Assembly: GCA_024734555.1 (NCBI GenBank)
Contig: JANPWX010000126.1
Location: 2,322,267-2,386,266 of the forward strand
DNA from: Trochalopteron elliotii
Taxonomy: Eukaryota; Chordata; Aves; Passeriformes; Leiothrichidae
Reading direction: 5' to 3'
Length of the DNA: 64,000 nucleotides
Shown: piece after piece, positions 19,991-32,938 of the stretch
How the letters are laid out: every line of letters starts with the position of its first letter
Numbering within the stretch: the first letter of the stretch is position 1
Made by a program: the position numbers and the translations under genes
Notes under the pieces: model-generated
Databases searched by the model: none
The model's input: only the letters and a program-made list of their open reading frames with translations
Told to the model about the DNA's origin: nothing

Positions 19991-21929
19991 CTAATGCACA
20001 TCCTGGCCTGGCCAGCTGCTAGTGGGAATAGCTCGCTGACTTAAAAGGTCATTAACAAGAAAATATTAGAAGACAATTTTCTAATGGCAGAGGCAGCCTC
20101 TGCAACATGTCTTCCATTACAAGAGGTGATTATTAGTAGGGGGAAGAAACAAACAATTTTCATCAGTGTCTGTATTAGGCCTTATTCATTGGCTCTTCCT
20201 TAAACTACCTGAAAGTAAAAATCACTAAATTGCTCAGATCCCCTTCATGTCTAAATTGCCCTGCAGAAAACAGCCCTTCCCAATCTCTTGCTAGCATTAC
20301 CAAGGAAATAAAAAAGTACAAACCACCAATTACAAAGGCTTAAGACTGGGAACACAGATCTATAATCTCTTTACCTTAAAAAGCAAACAAAACCAAGACA
20401 AATTTAAATGCTACAATTCAGACAAAACCTAGCCTTATAAACTTTTCCACGAGGAAGAACATAATTGGTGAGGGGAGGAAAATGAAACTATTTTCCAATG
20501 GTTTTAGTGTCAGTACAAAATCCAGCACTTGAAATGCTTTTCTTAACATTTTCTGGTATCACTGCACTGTACAGCAGGAACATTATCTCACTGGTTTAGC
20601 TGGTAACTTTCAAACATCTTGTATTTAGACTTTAAATGTAACCTTAATACTGAGTGCCTGGTATTTGGTACTCCTGATCCATCAGGACACTAAAAATGGT
20701 AGAGGCAACCACTGCTAGATCTATAGTAAGAGGAAGGTCTGTCCATGTATGATTTGATATTTCTATCACTCTGAAGAGATGGGAATCCTTTGGAGGGGGA
20801 TAGAGAGAGGGAGAGGATTACTGTATGGTTTTAAAAACAGACTTACCAGTGCAACACCAAAGCCTGCCTGCACTGTTGAATTTGACCTTCATCTCAATGG
20901 CAACATTTCTGTTCTTCAGAAAGATATGGGGTAGAAAGAGGGAATTGGCAGAGTCATCTCAGCAGCTGATCCATTCTTCCATCTCCACTTCTGTCATGGT
21001 AGGGGCTCAACAGGAGCAGGGCTAAAGCAGGAGTGCCCCAGGGAGCCTTCTGACAGCCAACTATGAGGAGGACACAGTACCTGCAAAGACCAATGACCTT
21101 AGGCCAGTGAAGTCTGTCAGGGGAAATTCTTGATGTGCATCCACACTCACCCCATGCTGGTCATTCCAGCTGCTGGAACAGTTGTGTGGAATTAGCTGCA
21201 TCAACAGAAAACAATTGGGTAAAATATCTGTTGTCAGTGGCCCAACTTGTGTTACCTGTGCTTGTCTGTAACCCAACAATTAGATCCATCGTTAGCAGCT
21301 TGGCTTAATTATAACTTAGAACTTCTCCAAGCATAGACTTTGCTCAAGATTTTAAATGACTATAATTAATTATGCAGAAAGCTTGAAGTGTCTTCTCATC
21401 CATTGTTAAAATTATTTTTTCCTTTCCCTGCATTGATACCAGAATGTTGTTTCATAAAGGAACTGGGCTGTCAACTAAAAGATTAAAAGAGACATCTCTT
21501 GCAGAAAAACATACAGAGAAACACCTTTTATATCCAATAGAAAGAAGGCTTCAGAATTTTTAAATCTTGATAAGAGATGCAAAAAGGAGTATCATTCTAA
21601 CCTACACTTGTTTAGTCCCACTCCTTACAGGAAGGATTTATTTTCTTGCCTCCCATGTAAAAAGCTTTTTGCACCCTCCCCAAATTACTGCTGTTATCAG
21701 AAATCTGGTATTGGGCACAGCTGGGCCCCAGCCTGAACCAACTGCTTGAATCTTAACCAGTAAAAAAAAAAAAAAATCAAATGACACAATTAATGCCAGA
21801 AAAATGACAACTTCTTAAGAGACACAGGGGAAGAAGGAAGGTGTTATCATGCAAAGAAACGTTTCCCACTCGGCTTTCCAGTGCCCACCAGCAAGATGAA
21901 AACATAAAGGGAAGGACACCACATGCCGA
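19991..21929. other. intergenic, nothing recognised
   Basis: AT-rich unique-looking sequence. The only notable item is a 15-base poly(A) run at 21762-21776. It has no obvious retroposed gene upstream of it, although an old SINE or processed RNA cannot be excluded. Confidence 0.55.
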
Positions 21930-22135
21930 GGGCTCTTTTGTGCAGGTTGCGGCCACTGCCGCGTTCCCGCACTGTCCCCAGGCTCTGAGCCCGCTCCGGC
22001 CGAAGGGAGGCGGGAGCCCTCTAGGGGCGGCACACAGAGCCCTGACGGGACACCGGGCCCCTGCTGAGCCATTCGCCTTTCCCGTGCCCAGCCCCTCCCG
22101 CCTTCCCTCGGCACAGGAGCGCTGTTCTGGCACCT
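21930..22135. promoter_or_regulatory. isolated CpG-rich block
   Basis: About 200 bases of clearly higher G+C with many CpG dinucleotides (for example around 'ttgcggccactgccgcgttc' and 'ccgctccggccgaagggagg') sit inside an AT-rich intergenic region 16 kb from the MAPK1 island and 10 kb beyond the PPM1F stop codon. Open frames of 125 and 156 codons cross it but have no recognisable domains. It may be an orphan CpG island, enhancer or promoter of a non-coding RNA. Confidence 0.45.
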
Positions 22136-23210
22136 GCAAGGCCTCAGCAGCCAAAGCTCTACATAGAAAATCAGGCTGGGTACAAGGAAATGCCAGACTT
22201 TTTCCTGGAAGTGCTCACTCTACAGCTTGGAATATGATGTGGGAAGTCTCTTTCCTGTGGTTGGTTCAATCCTTTCAGGGAAAACAGAACATCACCTCGC
22301 TAACAGGTTAGCCGTTCTGGAGCTAGCCTGGCTCACCACAGCATAGCTGGAATTTTTTCTTCTAGGCTATGCAAAAAGGACTTGGTTTTGCCTTACTACG
22401 TGCCTCGAGCATACTGTGAACTCTTGTATAAAATGAGCAGGTTTATCTTTGTCAAGGCTTGTTCAAAATAGTCCTTTCCAAGAGCTACTTCTATTTGAAG
22501 GCTAGGTAACAGCTGCAGCATTTAAACATTTAAATATTTTCTCATTCTAATGAGAACTTAAGATCCTTTCCAAACAGCTCAACATAACAACATGAGAATG
22601 TGGCAAACCCAAACTTCAAAACATTTTGACTCCAGTAAAAAAAACCCAAACAACACCCAAAACAAAACACAAGCATCAAAAAGCATCTAACAAGATATTA
22701 AAAATTTGCTGTAGTGGAACCAGTAACAGATTTTTTTAGAGATCCAAACTAGAAGAGAGCAAGAACAGCTTAACACTTTGAAAAAAACCACTAAGGTTAT
22801 TTGGTTTGGTGGCTTTTTTTTGGGTTGTTTGTTCATTTTACTATAAGAGATATTGACCATAAAAGACTCACAGTTACATGAGCAAAACTGTTTGGTGAAA
22901 CAGGTAAATACCCATTATAGTCTCTACACATAATTGACAAACAACTTTCTGCATGACATATTCAAGGCTATGCTCGATTTCTTTAAAAAAAAGAGATGGT
23001 AAGATGAAAGCCTGTAATCTACATTGAATAGCAAACTTGATCTAGATGCAGAAAATATTCTATCTATCCCTCACCAAATGGCAGAAATGTGAAGTCTGCA
23101 TTACTATGAGAACCCATATTTCTTAAAGTTTTCCCAGTCTTTGAAGAAGCAGTTCTGCTCACTCCATTTCCCAGGTGGAGGGGACAGGCATTTCCAGGCT
23201 GTTGGCAGAG
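22136..23210. other. intergenic, nothing recognised
   Basis: AT-rich sequence with short A-runs and an AAACCC-like low-complexity patch near 22640-22670. No gene, RNA or clear repeat was seen. Confidence 0.5.
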
Positions 23211-23450
23211 CCCTGGTTTTGGCTGGGATAGAGTTAATTTTCTTCCTAGTAGCTGGTACAGTGCTGTAGTTTAGATTCAGTGTGAGAATAATGTTGATAA
23301 CACACTAATGCTGTAGTTGTTGCTAAGCAGTGCTTACTCTAAATCAAGGACAGCTCAGTCTCCCAGGCTCTGCCAGTGAGGAGGTGCACAAGAAGCTGGG
23401 AGGGAGCATGGCCAGATTAGCTGACCCAAACTGGCCAAAGGGGCTGTTCC
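23211..23450 (+). mobile_element. endogenous retrovirus LTR fragment (5' part), passerine-type
   Basis: The run beginning 'ctggttttggctgggataga' and continuing through 'ttcttcctagtagctggtac', 'gataacacactaatgctgta' and 'aagaagctgggagggagcat' matches the 5' part of an LTR family that I know as abundant in songbird genomes. It shares its 3' end ('agctgggaggg ... agctgaccc ... ccaaaggg') with the LTR piece at 60608-60993. After about 23450 the match stops, so this copy is truncated or has lost its R/U5 part. No internal retroviral genes are present. Confidence 0.7.
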
Positions 23451-25062
23451 TTTACATCCACTTCCATAGGTTTATTGATTGTTTCTTGCTCAATCCCTTC
23501 AGCAACAGAGCCTGCAATGACTGGAATCCTGGAGCAGAAGGTTGGCTCTGAGCCCCATGTGGAACACATGGGTGGTGGGGATCTGTTGGATGAGAAGGAA
23601 AACAGTCACGAGTACGGCAGCACCGCCAAGAATCAGCAATGCCTGCATTTCATCTCCAGTTATGCAAAAGGAGACAGCAAAGCCAATGCTGGGCTTGGCA
23701 GCAGCAAGGAGAAACAACAGCAATGTCCAGCCCTGTTCTCAACTGCAGCTGGAATGTGCTCAGACCTAGAGGAAGGCAGCACCCTTTGTTGGGAAGTGCC
23801 AGGGATTCCCATGAGATGCTGCAGTGACTTTGCTCAGCTCTGTGTTGTTACTGACCAAGATCAGCCGTAGCTGCCTTTGGACTGTGGAGTTACCTGGCTG
23901 ATGGATTCCCACAGCTGCTTTACAAAACCACAGAAGAACAGTGGCACTCAGCTGCTGCTTGTGCTCCCTGGTGAGCCCAGTGAATCACAGGCTGGAAAAC
24001 TGCTGCTAAACCTAGTCAAGCAAATCCCCAGCCTACACTTTTCTGGGAATTTGCTACTTTTTTAGAGATTATTACAAGTGAAGTTTCACCCCTGCAATTC
24101 TTACTGTTAAAATAAAATAAAAACAAACCAAAAAAAGACATTTAGAACCATGAAATGGAAGATATTTTTAAGAGACTTGAGGTTTGATCTGAAGTAGGTT
24201 CAAGCATGCCCACAACATGTTGACCAGAATACACCTGATGATTCATTATGGTTATACTTATTCCTGTATTTCAAGAAATACTTTATCTGTTTCCCTGTGA
24301 TGCAGCATTCTGGGTTGTTGTAACTTTTATTTTCTTCTCCAGGATAAATACAAAAGCATTTAGATGAACTTGAAAGATTGCATCTCAGATCCCCTTGTTA
24401 AAGCTTGCCTTTTTTCAAGTCTCCTGTCTTTGTCCTGGTCTCCTTATGCCTTCCTCTCCCGAGGATATGATCACCTGCACTTCAGAAACAAGCACACAGG
24501 TTAGCTTTAGCTTCCAAGCCTTGTATTTCAGGTTACCATTCCTCTTAGAACTTTCTCTATGTTCTGTAGTAAATTAGCCCTTACATACTCCAAGAATTCA
24601 TTTCCAGCCTTCCACTTCAGTGGTCAAAGACCACTTCTTTAACAAGTATGCAAATAAATAAATAGTCACCATGTCTGGCTGCAACAGGGCCTTTCAGATC
24701 ATTATCCTGTTACTGCAGGACACAGGCAGTACACCCCACATAACCTGCACTCCTACTGTGGTTGGCTGGGAAAAAGAAGGAACAGATCAAATCAAGGAAT
24801 TACAGGTAGACAGTCCTGAAATTATTTCAGTGACATTCATCTTTTCAAGTAAGCACACTGTGTAATCCCAAGGATTGCTTCCTTCTAGTGCTTCCACTGA
24901 TTTCTTTTCCCAGAAAAGCCCTATGGAGAAGGTAACATGGTGAGACACTCAAAGATGTGCACCATGACCTACATGAAAAAAGTTTCAACATGAGGTACTT
25001 GAAATATTAGAATGAAACAGATCTTTAAGAAAAGAAACAAACAGTGCTTCAAATCACTATAC
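23451..25062. other. intergenic, nothing recognised
   Basis: Mixed unique sequence with a moderately GC-rich part at 23500-24000 holding overlapping open frames up to 131 codons, none with a recognisable domain. A short AAACAAACC/AAAAA low-complexity patch occurs near 24110-24140. Confidence 0.5.
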
Positions 25063-25068
25063 TTTATT
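25063..25068 (-). terminator. candidate minus-strand poly(A) signal AATAAA
   Basis: On the minus strand AATAAA is followed after about 20 bases by a CA that could be the cleavage site, then by a G/T- and T-rich stretch, the classical arrangement of a vertebrate poly(A) site. The nearest minus-strand gene upstream is PPM1F, whose stop codon lies 7.5 kb away. It may be the distal end of a long PPM1F 3' UTR, the end of an unrecognised transcript, or chance. Confidence 0.4.
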
Positions 25069-28000
25069 AATACTTCAGAACCATCAGATCCTACAGTGGC
25101 AAGTTCTTATCCCCCACCTCTTTCCAATCACTGTTTTGAAACAACTTCTTGCAATATGCAAATAGATACATGAGGCACTGTGTGAATACAAAAGTGACAG
25201 TACAAAAAATCCCAACAATTAAACATCATGCAATACATACATATATAAAAAAATATGGTAATGTAGCATAATACACACAAGTACTATTAGAACAATCCAT
25301 GTAAATGAATGTACAATATGCATAGCATTTAATGATCAGTGACAACAGGTTTTCAACCCATGCATAAAACCAGTCAGCTTAAATAACAGTTTTAAGAGAC
25401 CAGATCACTGGTTAAACCACAGCTTATAAAACCTGCTGTACTGCAGCTTTTCTGCTCAGGGTCACAAGTGCAGATTAGCATAAAAAATAAATAAGGACTA
25501 TGATTCTACAAAACTTGGCTAACAGCTCCTATTTCAAAGTCACTGGCCCTCTTACTTTCATTCAAGGTTCATCAGCCAACACAGTGGCAAGACATGTGCC
25601 TAAAGCAACAGCTTTGCTCTTGTGCTGTTTTAATACTGATAAGAAGATACATTTTAAAGTCAGCAGGAGTAGTTACAGAGGTCTCACTTACCACTCCTCA
25701 AGCAGGGACTGGCATTACAGTACAGGGCAGACCCTGGAGAATGGCACTGACTGAGAGGTGGCTGAGCCTCGGGCTGTGCTGCTGCTCCCGCCCTGACAGA
25801 GAGCTGGGGAGGGCAAGGAAGGCAGAAAGCTTTCACCCCCACTCTCAACAGCACTAATGTTTGAAAACACAAACAATCTGCAGGAATAAGGAAAGACAGA
25901 GACAAGAATGTTTCTGAAGTCCTGTAATCAGGGTGAGAGCTACTGTTACCTGAAATAAGCTAAGTATTCCTATGGAGTCAGATACAAATAATAGGATTTT
26001 CTTCTTACACATCCAATACTGGTCCATGCCAAAGCAACAGTTATTGTAGTCTCTTCCTAGCTGACATGGTTCTTTTTACACTCTTGGTGTTGCAGGCCTC
26101 CAAAGATCAGAACAAATTCACTATGGACACAGATGAAGTAAAAATTACAAAGTGGCAACTAAACTGACTTTAACAGCCAACAGATTTTATAGCCTAAAAA
26201 GCAACACTTTGGGGAGGGAGAGGGTGACAGTGTAAAAGCACATAAAAGAGAGAAAAAGAAAACTGGGAAGAAAATAGGGAGGACACAGAGCAGAACTGAC
26301 TTTCAGAAGAGGAAGTTAAAAGTAATTAAGGTCATTAAGTTTAAGGAACTTAGAGTTAAAAACTCTATACTGGCCTTTTTTTGGTCAGTGTAAAGTTTTG
26401 ACCCCAAATAAAACAAATACCTTGCTATTATTAAATACACAGAAGAAAAAAAAAGTGGGAAAAACAGACAAAGAAAGCAACATTAATCATGCAATATTCA
26501 GCTGAATGCCTTTTCACAAAGTTATAAAGGGCACCACAGAAAAAAAAGGTAATTTTATTGCCCTGAGAAGGTCCCCATAGGATCACCCTGGTTTCCTAGC
26601 TATTATCTCTTCATCCGTGGACATCCAAAAAGAACCATCATTGCTTTGATAAAAGGATAAATAGTTCCTGGAAGGAATGATGGTCACACATTCCAGCTCC
26701 ATTTGCCAAAGCAACAAGCCTTTTACCTGCCCAATGTATGGCCTCAAAAGGCATAAATAACTTCAAGGAGCGATCCACTAGATCAGGAAGGACCAATGAC
26801 ACTCCTGTACATGGAAATCCAGAACCATTTAATCAGTAATAAACTTCAGTATTTGATCTATTAATATCTCCTGGAAATTAGTAATCAGGCTTAATAGTTG
26901 AGAGAAAAGTCAATAATTAGGATCTAGCTAGTCACAAAGCCCAGATATATTTAACTTGCTAAGGAGCTGAATGTATCTTCTCTTCAACTAAAAAGCACGT
27001 AGTAAGACAAAGCTCTGACTGAGAGGAGTTTGTTATCAAAATAAAACAGACATTTCAAAGCAGCCAAATTCATTTACTTGAAACAGTGGTTTTCAGCCGA
27101 CAGTGCAGTGCCAACTCCTCTAGGCCGTTTTTTTTTTTTAATTCCATTGTTTGCATTCCAAGAAGCTTGAAAACATTTCTTTTCCTATTGATTTTGTCCT
27201 CTTCTGCTTAACAAAAGCTGCATCTTGCTAAATTTTCTATGTGACCAACACAGCTGTCCCTTGTTTATTTTTGTGTGCACCAGCAGCAATGTGTGCAGCT
27301 TGGAACATGCATTAAACCAGGGACACTGAACAGCTTGTGAGCGTTCAGGTCTGATGGCTCACACCAAAATAAAGGTTTAAGTGGTTCTCTGGAAGATTCT
27401 GGTTTCCTGTTCCATGCAGAGATAACCTCATCTGTCACAAGTGCCTACCAGCTCATTTTAAGGCATTATTTTAACAATTGTCCATGACAGATACATGTTC
27501 AGAGGTGCAGTCACTCCTTCAAGTCTCCATTTGTTTACTTCTCAACTGACATGACTTATATAAATAAAAACAGCTTTAAATTAAATAAAATCCAAGAAAT
27601 ATATTAAGCCCAACCAAAACACAGTCAGAAAGCATGTCTGGCTTAGCTCTTAAGAGCTGTCAATGCTGCAAAACAAATGCTCCACAGGGCTGGCTGGTTG
27701 AGTGGCTCGATTTACTATGGCAGAGAGGACCAGCCTCTTGGTTTGATGCTGTTTGAAAGGTTATGATGAGCTTGGCAGAAACCCCCCCTTGGTTTCCAGC
27801 ACTATTCATATGCAACCAGACATGCTATAAATTTGTGTATAGGGAGAGTATATAACTTCATGTAGATTGTGACATTTTGCATTCATTTGAAAGTTCATTT
27901 TTCTCCTTCTCCAATCCTTCCTGGGTGGTGTTTTGTTCATCAGAAGGGTTTGCTACTCAAAAAGAGGGAATGGACCATTTTTTCCTTGTAGGAATCTGTC

Positions 28001-29276
28001 TGAAGGCACAGGCCCAATTGCAAAAGGTACAGTAATAGAACTAAGCAGGGAAATTTAATTCAGGCTTAATCAGAGCTGAATTACACATGAATCATCTTCA
28101 ATCTGCTCTGTTGTGGCTAACATCCCCCCACCTTCTCCCTAAAGCATTTGCTTGATACTTCAGTACTATAAGACTAGAAACAGACAATGGCTGATGCTGC
28201 ACATTCAGTACCTGCATCCACTAAATACAAATAATTAAGCCAACAGAGTCAAATTTGCACTAAGAGTAGAACTGGAATATTAACTTAGACTTATTGTCTG
28301 TGCCCATTATAGATTGAGGGTATTTGCTGTTTACCTTTTCTGCAATGCCATTTACAGATACCATTTACAAAAGTTCTCAGCTATCTGTTTTGGAAACACC
28401 TTTTTTAGGTTAGTTTTTAGGTGTTGGTTTTGTTTGGTTTGGTTTTTTTTGCCTGGGAGAGAAGTTTCAACCCCAAAGAACTGATTTAAACTATCAACTG
28501 AGCACAGGTTTTCCAGTGCAGACAGTCAACTTACCTCCAGGATTCAGAAAACAAGAGAAGCACTTTTCCCAACATCCAAGAAAAAAGTGGAAATTTTAGT
28601 GGCTCCTCATGACAGAAGGTTAATAGCCCTGGAAATGCTTTTTAAAAGAGCAGTATCACATCTGACTTTGAATTAAGTGTCTATTAAATGCTATTAAAGT
28701 CATCACTGTGATTAACATTACTCTGCTGCCAGCACTGCTGCAACCACTCAGTGCCTAATTACTCATCCTGCAGGGCTCCCCATCCCCTCCACTCATTAAC
28801 ACACTCCACGTTTACTCACAGCAGCACTTGCACAGTGACCAGGAGCTGCAGAGGCTGGGTGCTCCCTCTTAGCACTGCTTTACATGGGAGGATGTTTGGA
28901 AAAATCCATTCAGGAGCATTAGCTTCCAAGGTAGCATTGAGGGGTCACAGTAAGTCACCTTGGACACCTTCAGTGCTATTCCTTCTTTGGCTGTTTGAAG
29001 ACAGAGTTACCATAGCTGAGCTCTGCCTTTTTAATGGGTGTGTTTCTAATTCTTTCAAGCACTGGTATTTTGCTCGAAAGAACTGACATTTGTAGCTCTA
29101 TTTTCCAGCCCACTTCCTTTTTAAAATAGGCATTAATAATACTTAAATGCATTCCTGTCTCTCTCTTTCACTCCTCCATCACTCAGAGGGTGGATTTTGC
29201 TTAATCTCCCTCTGTTCTAAAATTTTTCCTGCGTTTCTATCATCTGTATTCTCAGAAAAAAAGCCAAAATCAACTT

Positions 29277-29297
29277 CCCCCCCCCCCCCCCCCCCCC
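29277..29297. repeat. homopolymer (C)21
   Basis: A run of 21 consecutive C on the plus strand (21 G on the minus strand). Long G/C homopolymers are much rarer than poly(A) in vertebrate DNA. The G-strand is the sense strand if the PPM1F transcript reaches this far. The true length is probably variable and hard to sequence. Confidence 0.9.
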
Positions 29298-31931
29298 AAC
29301 TCTATTTTATAAATTTTTATTTTTTTCTGTCAGATCCAGAATATTCACTGTCTTAGGTGTGTGGCTTGGAAGGAGAGGATGGGGAAAGGAAGGTAGAAGC
29401 AAGAATTATCCATAAGCAAAAGAGGTGTTGGATACCTACTCAGAACAACTGAAGCCAGTTTCCAGTCGAACAAAAAAAGAATTTAAGTGTGCTCTGTTTG
29501 AAAAATTCAGGCTCCTTTAAAGAGCAGTTTTTCTTCTGCTGAGTGCTAAAATGCAGCAGCAGACATTCATTTGGAGTCTAGTAAGACATGAAAATTATTG
29601 AACATTTGTCTTGAATCCTTCAGCTAATTTCTACAGCTTCCCCCCAAACTGTATTTGGGATTTTCCTGTAGATGACCCATTAGGAATTACTTATTCTAGT
29701 GATGGGATACAAACTGCCTTTTTTGACCCATTACAATTTCTGTTGACCTGACCAGACTTTTTAAAGCTAGTAAGAAGTCTCTGAAAAGGAGAGAAATACT
29801 TTTAATCCAGGCTGTAATATCTGAGTTCTCAAAGACTGTTCCTATCCATTTACATCTCAAAGAAATGAAGCACTATGTCAGTCAGAATGAATGCAAATGT
29901 AAGGGAACAGCTTCTAAGAATGCAGAATTTCTTCCCTAGAGCATTGCTTGAGAATTAGATTTTATGATTGCCACAGACAGCTTTCTAAAGGCCCACTTCA
30001 CTTAGCTCCCATAAAACAGAAATTATCAAATTTGAAACAGAAAAGGATATGCTCACATAGCTGCAAGCATCCATCAAAAGACTTAAGACTTTCTTTCCTC
30101 TGTAATGCAAATCTACTCAGAAAAGACTGAAAAAAAAAAAGAACTATTACAAAGAGTTTGGCTTGTTCAGTCCCCTTTATCTTTGAGGAAATTTGGCAAA
30201 TTTCAGAAACTAAACCATATAATGAACTTACCAACATTTCCCATCTTCCTTCATAAATACAGTAATTGTCCCCTCTCCTGATAACCCTCATAACAATGAA
30301 ATCAAACAATTGTGCATGATTCTTATATATTAATAACAGAACTATTTCCAAGACACCAAGAGGCATTAGTGGTCACCAGGATTTAGCATGGAATTGAGTA
30401 TCTGGCTAGAAATCAAAGAGAGGGGAGTTGATAAATCCAAGGGGATTACTGAACAAGTCTAAGGGGTTCCTCATCTGAAGAAGGTTCACTGCAAACACTG
30501 ATGCCCACCCCACCAGGCTGCCATAATGGAAATCCTTCCCCATACATTTTAAGACAGAAAAGCTCCTACAGCAAAACAGGGCAGTCACTGTCTGAGCTGC
30601 TGTGCAGTGAGAGAGGAGCTCACTGAGGAGTTCCTACATCAAAAACTGCAGGATTGTCCACAGTAATTCCAGCAAAAAGCCTTGGGTCACTGCATCACCC
30701 CACATCAGCCAAGGATCCAGAGACTGTGGGCACAGACAGTGCTGCTCTGTTCTTGCTCTGAACCATTCCAGCTCTTCTACCTAAACTTCCTCCCCAAGCA
30801 ACATTAATGCTCACCATATTTTAATCAACAGGACTGACATATTGCAATGACACGTGCTTCTAAATGTGGCACACAAGCTTGCTGCCAGATGCAAAGCACT
30901 TTTTGTTTAGACACTGAAATTAATAACAAATTTACCATTGAGCCCTCAGATCTTGTTGAATCCTGCTAGCCAGGCAAGACAAAACACAACCACAGGCTCT
31001 AGCACGTCATGAATAGAGCAGTTGTGCAACACCCTCACATATTCATCATAATTCTTTCATCCTCTGAGCTTCACAGTTCCTTAGAAAGTTATTCAGACCC
31101 AAGAGGTTTATGAAGTGTGGCCAAATTAACCTTCAATTAATAAAAGATTGTTACTAAACTGTTTCTAGTTCTTGTTACTAAATTTTCTTGTGAAGGCCAG
31201 AAGTTACTTATTTTTAAATGAAATAATTACTCATATTGTTACTTTATGATTAAATCTCTAGAGCTTTCTGCACAGGGCAGGGAGTAAGTCACAGTGAAGC
31301 TTCTACTACAAACCACAAGATTTGGCAACAACGACAGATGTTTTCTTGAAACCTAGTTACCACTAAAATAGTTCACAAACTGAAACATTTAAGTGCATCA
31401 ATGAAAACAAAAAGTCACATTTTAAAAATTAGGAACTGGCTCACCAGACTATGATAGGCAGCCAGGAATCCTGGGTGAAATATTTAAGGCACTTGAGGGT
31501 AGTCAGTTTTTTTACACCAGATAATAAAGACAGAGCCACTTTAAAATTCCAGTTTAAATAAAAACCACAACAAAATAAAGTAACACTGCAAAACATTCCT
31601 CCAAATGTAAAGTTCAGAAAATTAACAAATAAACACTTACAATAAAAATAAATTTCTCCTTTGTTATAGTACACAAAATAGTGGCAGGAAGAGCACATTT
31701 ACCTGCTTGAGAACACGAACTGTAAAGATCTCTCTCAAATACCACATGAGGGGTCTTTTCTTTTCAGTTATCAAATAGCCAATAAGCATGTTTGTTAGGG
31801 AGAAACGATCCAGTGCAGTTAAATATCAGATTCCAGTTTATAAACCAGAGCATCCCAGAAAGCAGTTCATTTTCTGTCATCTTCCCTGGGATATTTCTAG
31901 CTAGTTTTGCTGCTTTTCTGGAGCACCCAGT

Positions 31932-31937
31932 TTTATT
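31932..31937 (-). terminator. PPM1F: candidate proximal poly(A) signal of PPM1F
   Basis: The first canonical AATAAA I noted on the minus strand after the PPM1F stop codon, about 630 bases downstream. Following sequence has a GGGTGCTCC-like G/T patch but no strong downstream element, so it is only a candidate. Confidence 0.3.
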
Positions 31938-32564
31938 TTCTCCTCTCCCTACGCACAAATGTTAAATGTTTCTGTTTGAATCAAGAGGCCACATCGTTCT
32001 TGTAGTATCTTTGGTACAAACCAAAAGCACCTTACACAGCACACTGGTGTCACCCAGTCCCTGCACCCCGAGCCTGTTCCTACAGAACACACACAGGAAG
32101 AAGCTTTTCTGTGGTGGGGGCAGCTTCTCCCCTCCACCTTCCAAAGTAACATCACAGTTAAGTACAACATAGAGTGCTCTTTTGAAGCACTAATTTAAAT
32201 TTTCACTCAGAATTAATGAAATGCATATTTTCATCCATTAGCTTATACCTATTATGGTTTCTTACCACTTCCAGGACAGAGGGATTATGACCAACACCCT
32301 GGGACACACTTGTGTCTGCTCCCAGAGATGAAATAGCTGTACAAATCTCCACATCTGCTCTGTGGTTTTTGAGGGGAGAGGGGAAAAAAAGGGAGAAGGA
32401 AAAGACAAACGGGAACTCAGTAAAAGAGGTCTTGCCTTTCTGTTCCATGTTTGTCCATTTGTCTTTTTTCCTGATACATTTTGCCTGCTGTATTAGAGGC
32501 TTCTTCAGTGGAAAGCAGTTCCTTATATGAACTTACTTGAACATTCTGGACTAAACAGATTCTG

Positions 32565-32938
32565 TCACTGTGTGGCTGCTGCCTCGCAGCTGAGGAAGTT
32601 AAAGGGTGAGCTCTGAGCATCACCATCAGCCCTGGGGCTCTTAGAGTCTCTGAGACAGTCTGCCAGGATGTCCTGAGGATCCCTCAAGAACACCACCAGA
32701 ACAGTGATGTTGTCACTGGATCCATTTTCCTTGGCAGCAGCCACCAGTCTCTCTGCTGCTTTGAGCCCCACTCCTTTGGTCTGCATCAAATGATCCAGGA
32801 CCAAGTCTACAACCTCATGGGGCTTGATGGCATCAAAGAATCCATCACAGGCAAGGAGCAGGTAATCTTCTGAGCCAGTCAGCTCGAAGGAATCTCCATC
32901 TGCATCACCAGAGACATAGGGCTTCTGGCAGATGTCAC
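32565..32938 (-). CDS. PPM1F: PPM1F last coding exon
   Basis: Acceptor ...GTCTCAG precedes 32938; the exon completes the Gly codon begun in the previous exon and ends with TGA at 32567-32565. It carries the C-terminal third of the phosphatase: [12 protein letters not shown], the metal-binding CDGFFD motif, and [17 protein letters not shown]. The poorly conserved tail (about 30 residues ending CEAAATQ) follows. Confidence 0.95.

Larger units (their letters stand above)
25069..32564 (-). other. PPM1F: region downstream of PPM1F stop; proximal part 3' UTR
   Basis: The bases just below 32565 must be PPM1F 3' UTR. How far it extends is not decided by the sequence: candidate AATAAA signals are at 31937-31932 and 25068-25063. 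Long stretches are AT-rich with no coding frame and no clear repeat, apart from a poly(C) run at 29277-29297, a TTTGG-rich patch near 28425-28450 and an A-run near 30130. Open frames are short and unrelated to known domains. Confidence 0.5.

Noticed and set aside
21841..22311. 156-codon plus-strand frame over the orphan CpG block
   Set aside because: The open frame is explained by high G+C with few stop codons; no domain was recognised.
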